Below, one piece after another: positions 60,521 to 64,000 of a stretch of DNA of 64,000 nt. A program made the translations under genes and the position numbers. Source of the DNA: Leishmania donovani (Eukaryota > Euglenozoa > Kinetoplastea > Trypanosomatida > Trypanosomatidae); the NCBI RefSeq assembly GCF_000227135.1, contig NC_018262.1:1949502-2013501 (forward strand), given 5' to 3'. Each line of letters opens with the position of its first letter. Positions within the stretch are counted from its first letter, which is position 1. Below the pieces are notes generated by a model. The model searched no databases. It saw only the letters and a program-made list of their open reading frames with translations, and was not told the origin of the DNA.

Positions 60521-63306
60521 CGAATTGTCCTTGTTTCTGTCTGCGTTGATGGTGTAGGATGAGCAAGGGGAAGAAAACAAGCCAAAAAATGAACAACCCA
60601 ATGCGCACGGCCCACGTTATCCCCTGCAGCTCTACGCCTGTGTGTGTGTGTGTGGATCTGGTAGCTACTTTTTCCCTTCTCGTTTTTTTTTCTTCGGAGC
60701 CGGGAGGTGACATTCCTCCTCTGAGGTGACATGGGTGGCTCAGTCATCTCGGCCCTCCTCTCCCTCGCGGGCTCACCGTCTGCATGTGTCGCATCATTTC
60801 TTCTGAACCTCTTTTAGCGGTCGCGGCTTCACAGTTTTGTAAAGGAACTTCTCCACATTTTGGAGGCGCAAGAGAGGCATTTCCACTTGTCCTCTAGCGC
60901 ATCGCTCCTTGTGTGCGCCCGCTTCCATTCTTGTGTGGCTGTTTATTGCACCTTGACTGCCCATCTCCAAGTACGGAGGAGGACTCCGTCCAGCTGCACC
61001 TGTCTTGCACTTAAAGGAACTGGCACAACACACACGTATGTGATGATCGTCTCCACATGCGAGTGCACACCACAAAGCATCAAGGGAAAACGTTTGCACG
61101 TTCGGAGAACAACGAACAGTAATGAAACGCCAAAGATGACCAGGACACCCATCCTCTGCGTTTGTGACCACTAGTGCGTCCTCGTGTGATGTGAGCAGAT
61201 GACGGATGCAGCGTGATGTTAGGGTAGCAGACATCCGGGTGACCTGATCTGCCGTTCATGTATCCACCACGTCACCTGGTTCAACGCGTGTGCTTGGCAA
61301 CGGGCGCCATCTCAGCCTGTTGCCTTGCGGAAAAAAACAGACGACATTTTTTTTTATAACAAAGGGGAGCGGGGTGGAGAGGGGCCGACTCGCAGCACAT
61401 GTATTCGCCCTCTCTCCCATCGAGTTTATTTTTTAAATGCTTTTGTTTTCCTTTTTTATAGTATATCGTACGTTTCCTTTTTTTTTTCGTTTTGTTTGTG
61501 TGCGATAACGGTGTCCTCATGTGCCTCCTTCTCTCTCTATCTGTGTGTTTTTCTTTTTTGTTGTTCGGGTGAGTTGTTTTTCTAGGACCTCCCGTCCTCC
61601 GACACACACGCACAAATGTACGGGTAACAAACATGCTTGTGGAGCCTGTGCGAGTGAAGCGTGTGAGATCGAGAGAGAGACCACCTGCGCCTGTAACAGC
61701 CCAGAAGCGGCTCTCTTCGGTGCTGCGGGTCGACTAATGACATCACCTATGTGCCGTCGCTCAGCATTGTAACGTGCACGCGTGGCGCATGGCACCCCTT
61801 TGATAGTTTTGAGGAGGGGCTCCCGAAGCACACGTGGGCCCCGGAAGCCTCAGCGCCCGACTGCATGTGTTTCGTTTGCTCTTTCGCTGCATTGTGCTTG
61901 TACGGCAGTGCGCCATCTGTCATGATAGATCTCACGTCTGGTGCCACGTGCACGCTAGCTGTCCCACACCGCGTCTCATGCGGCCTCCATCCTGCCTTGA
62001 TGCCTTCTCTGCTCCTCGTTCTCTCTGTCCCATTTCTTTTGTTTTCCGTAAGACCTCACCGGGCGCGAAGCTGACCAAGACACGCCTCAATCTTCTGCTT
62101 ACTGCGAGTGCAGCAGGCCGAAGAAAAGCAGCGGTTACCTGCGCAACAGGCAAAGCCAGTCATCAGCTCTCCGCAACACCCTTGTGGCACCCCTCGTCGA
62201 CCTCAGCCGCCTCGTCGCGTGAGTGATCCCTTTGACTCGGCGCGCGCGTCACAGCCTTCGCATTTCATCTCGTGCGTCGCTTACATCGCGGCCCCTCCCG
62301 CAGACTCCTTCATGGCAGCGATGGCACGCAGAAAAACGAGCAACACGTACAACGCTTATGCTAAATAGCACGGCAGAGGCCAGGGCTGGCATGCAGAGCC
62401 AGCAGAGGGGGCAGTGCGAACAGACGTGTGCGTTGAAGACGTTAATCCGGCCTTGGTGGAGGTGGCGAAGTCCGCATCGTTCCTCGGCGAGGCTTTGCTT
62501 CTTGGTCTCCTCAAGGTATGCCATCCTCGGCTCGTGTTCGTGGCTGCGTTCTCACCCCTTTTCCGCGATTTGCTCTGACGCGTCGCGATGCACGTCGCAT
62601 GGGAGAAAGGCAAAGCGGTAGTGCGTCGTGGTGGTGGTGGGTAGAGAGTGCAAAACGGCGACGCCGGTTTCCCCAGAACGTCTATTTCCTCTCGTCGCCG
62701 TGTTCAGTGGAAAGCCGATAGTCTCTTGAGCAGCTAATCTTGATTGCGCAAGTGACTTCGTCTGCTTCTCCGGTGACGGCCGTCTCCCAGAAGTGAAAGC
62801 ACGTACGAGTTCATTGGACAAAGAAACCCGAAGTCGAGACATCGACCGAACTCAGGGCATTGCTGTTTTGTTTGTTTGCGCTGCAGCTGCTGTAAGTGCA
62901 TGGGGGCACCAACGAGCTCAACGCTTGGTACGGCACAGCCTATGAACGCCCTTTTCCGCTGCACTACTCCACTGCATGGGAAGGTGGACGGTGCGTCTCT
63001 GCCGTCTCCGTATCCCGTCTCCGCACTTTGCATCTGGCTCTGTCTGAGTTGTTGTGGACATCCCCTTCAACGTCATCCCCACCACCACCACTACTGCAAC
63101 CAATGTCGACATCCTTAGCGGCTCTTTTTTTCTTATTGTCACCGACGAGACGTCCTCAGTGGCAGTCGCCGTTCTTATCTACTCACTCGGCTGCGTGGTT
63201 GCGCTGTGCGCTGTTCACGACGAGCAGATAATAACAAGTCGTTCGCTGTGTGTGTGTGTGTGTGTGCGTGTGTCTGTGTTGTGCCTTCACAAGACATGTG
63301 CCTCGC
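60521..63306. other. 2.8-kb gene-free region
   Basis: No frame has coding-like composition with an ATG and splice signal. It includes T homopolymers near 61346-61361 and 61477-61490 and a TG microsatellite at about 63247-63275. It would contain the 3' UTR of the transporter and the 5' UTR of the next gene. Confidence 0.5.
63247..63275. repeat. TG dinucleotide microsatellite
   Basis: Tandem TG units with one C interruption, about 75 bp before the next start codon. Confidence 0.85.
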
Positions 63307-63339
63307 GTTTCTCTTCCTTGGTCCCCTCACGAGTCACAG
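63307..63339 (+). promoter_or_regulatory. Probable spliced-leader acceptor of the last gene
   Basis: A C/T tract at 63307-63330 followed by AG at 63332-63333 and again at 63338-63339, 11 nt before the ATG. Confidence 0.45.
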
Positions 63340-63350
63340 CTTCGTCTTCG

Positions 63351-64000
63351 ATGAGTTCAAAGTATGACGTGATCAAGGTCAAGGTGCACCTGAGCGATGT
63401 GCACTATTACGTCCTCTCGCGCTTCCTTCTTTCCAGGATGCTCATGTTCTGCCGTGTTCCCGAGGACACCGCCGTTCGCATTAGTCTCGACGTCAAGAAG
63501 CACTTTGTGAACACGGAGCGCACCTCCATCACGCAGGCAGAGCTGGAAGACTATATAAGATGCTCAATGATCGCCGCAGGATTCGCGCAAGAGCACGCAC
63601 AGCTTTTTTCGGTGGTAACACAATTTCACGCGGAGCGGATTCCACTGATACTCTTCATCGCTGGGCCTGAGCGGTGTGGCAAGACGACGCTGGCACACCT
63701 CCTCGCCGCACGCATAAACTGCAGCACGGTGATCAACGCCGAGGTGCTGCGCGATATTAGCGCCTCGATTGACGACAGTCTTCCCTCCTTTGCAGTGTCT
63801 GAAACAAGCTCACCAGACTCGACGCCTTCCATGTTGCGCGGTGTTGAAGTCTCTGCTGCCGTGGGAGCGGAGGTGGACAAAGCCGTGCGAGAAGGGCAAG
63901 CCATCATCGTAGAAGGCGAGAACCTGTCCTTCGCTGGCTTCCACCGCTTTCTCGAGCCATCTTTCCAGTTTTCCACAGGAGCCGTGATATTGGGTCTCGT
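63351..64000 (+). CDS. P-loop kinase related to 2-phosphoglycerate kinase (LPA1-like), 3' end outside window
   Basis: The frame starts at ATG 63351 and stays open to the window end, so the first 216 residues are seen. Residues 5-75 resemble the ATP-cone-type N-terminal domain found before 2-phosphoglycerate kinase: an LSRFLLSRML helix, RISLDVKKHF, and a T-S-I-T-Q-A-E-L-E-D-Y pattern. A Walker A motif GPERCGKTT follows at about residues 104-112, then LAHLLAARIN, the usual helix after it. A Ser-rich insertion of about 30 residues splits the kinase domain near residues 145-160. Plant LPA1 proteins of this type affect inositol-phosphate metabolism; archaeal ones make cyclic 2,3-diphosphoglycerate. 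Which applies here is unknown. The catalytic C-terminal half is outside the window. Confidence 0.7.
   Translation, partial: MSSKYDVIKVKVHLSDVHYYVLSRFLLSRMLMFCRVPEDTAVRISLDVKKHFVNTERTSITQAELEDYIRCSMIAAGFAQEHAQLFSVVTQFHAERIPLILFIAGPERCGKTTLAHLLAARINCSTVINAEVLRDISASIDDSLPSFAVSETSSPDSTPSMLRGVEVSAAVGAEVDKAVREGQAIIVEGENLSFAGFHRFLEPSFQFSTGAVILGL

Noticed and set aside
62108..62368. An 86-codon + strand frame ending in a basic segment
   Set aside because: It has no ATG until near its end and no homology I can see.

Overview
The window reads as nuclear DNA of a kinetoplastid, most likely a Leishmania. The genes are long and intronless, and most lie on one strand. A polypyrimidine tract followed by AG, the trans-splicing signal, precedes many start codons. 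Codons are GC-rich while intergenic DNA is rich in T and C. There are TTAGGG telomeric repeats, remnants of an ingi/L1Tc-like (DIRE) retroposon, and typical families: a giant HECT ligase, a folate/biopterin transporter, an AAAP amino-acid transporter and protein-only RNase P. I cannot fix the species.

Layout. At 1-832 is the end of a PSP1-domain gene (+). From 833 to about 9,360 there is no credible gene, only pyrimidine-rich + strand DNA. From 9,360 to 10,167 there is a dead reverse-transcriptase fragment and a 461-bp repeat. Three minus-strand genes follow: a SET-like protein at 11,164-11,943, a tail-anchored diacylglycerol-kinase-like protein at 13,772-14,935 and an amino-acid transporter at 15,675-16,892. 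A degenerate zinc-finger retroposon fragment lies between the first two. A 2.8-kb divergent strand-switch region contains the same 461-bp repeat inverted. The HECT gene (6,625 codons) runs from 19,733 to 39,610.

At 41,020-41,161 two short TTAGGG arrays flank a 78-bp block and run into a gap, so the left sequence looks like a chromosome right end. Beyond the gap (41,261-64,000) all genes are on +: a coiled-coil protein, PRORP, a possible small membrane protein, ribosomal protein eL37, an RluA-type pseudouridine synthase, Exo70, an unknown protein, a METTL13/EEF1AKMT4-type methyltransferase, a folate/biopterin transporter and the start of a P-loop kinase like 2-phosphoglycerate kinase. They are a mixed housekeeping set, as usual for a polycistronic unit, and do not form one pathway.

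Assembly caution. There are four N gaps (8,987-9,085; 10,168-10,454; 17,953-18,051; 41,162-41,260). Two of them separate exact duplicates (397 and 74 bp), which are unmerged contig overlaps. The contig holding the three minus-strand genes ends in the inverted repeat and fits its neighbours in either orientation, so the strand switches here may not be real. The most notable signals are this ambiguity, the internal telomere-like junction, and the architecture of the HECT protein (three copies of one module plus a kinase-like segment).
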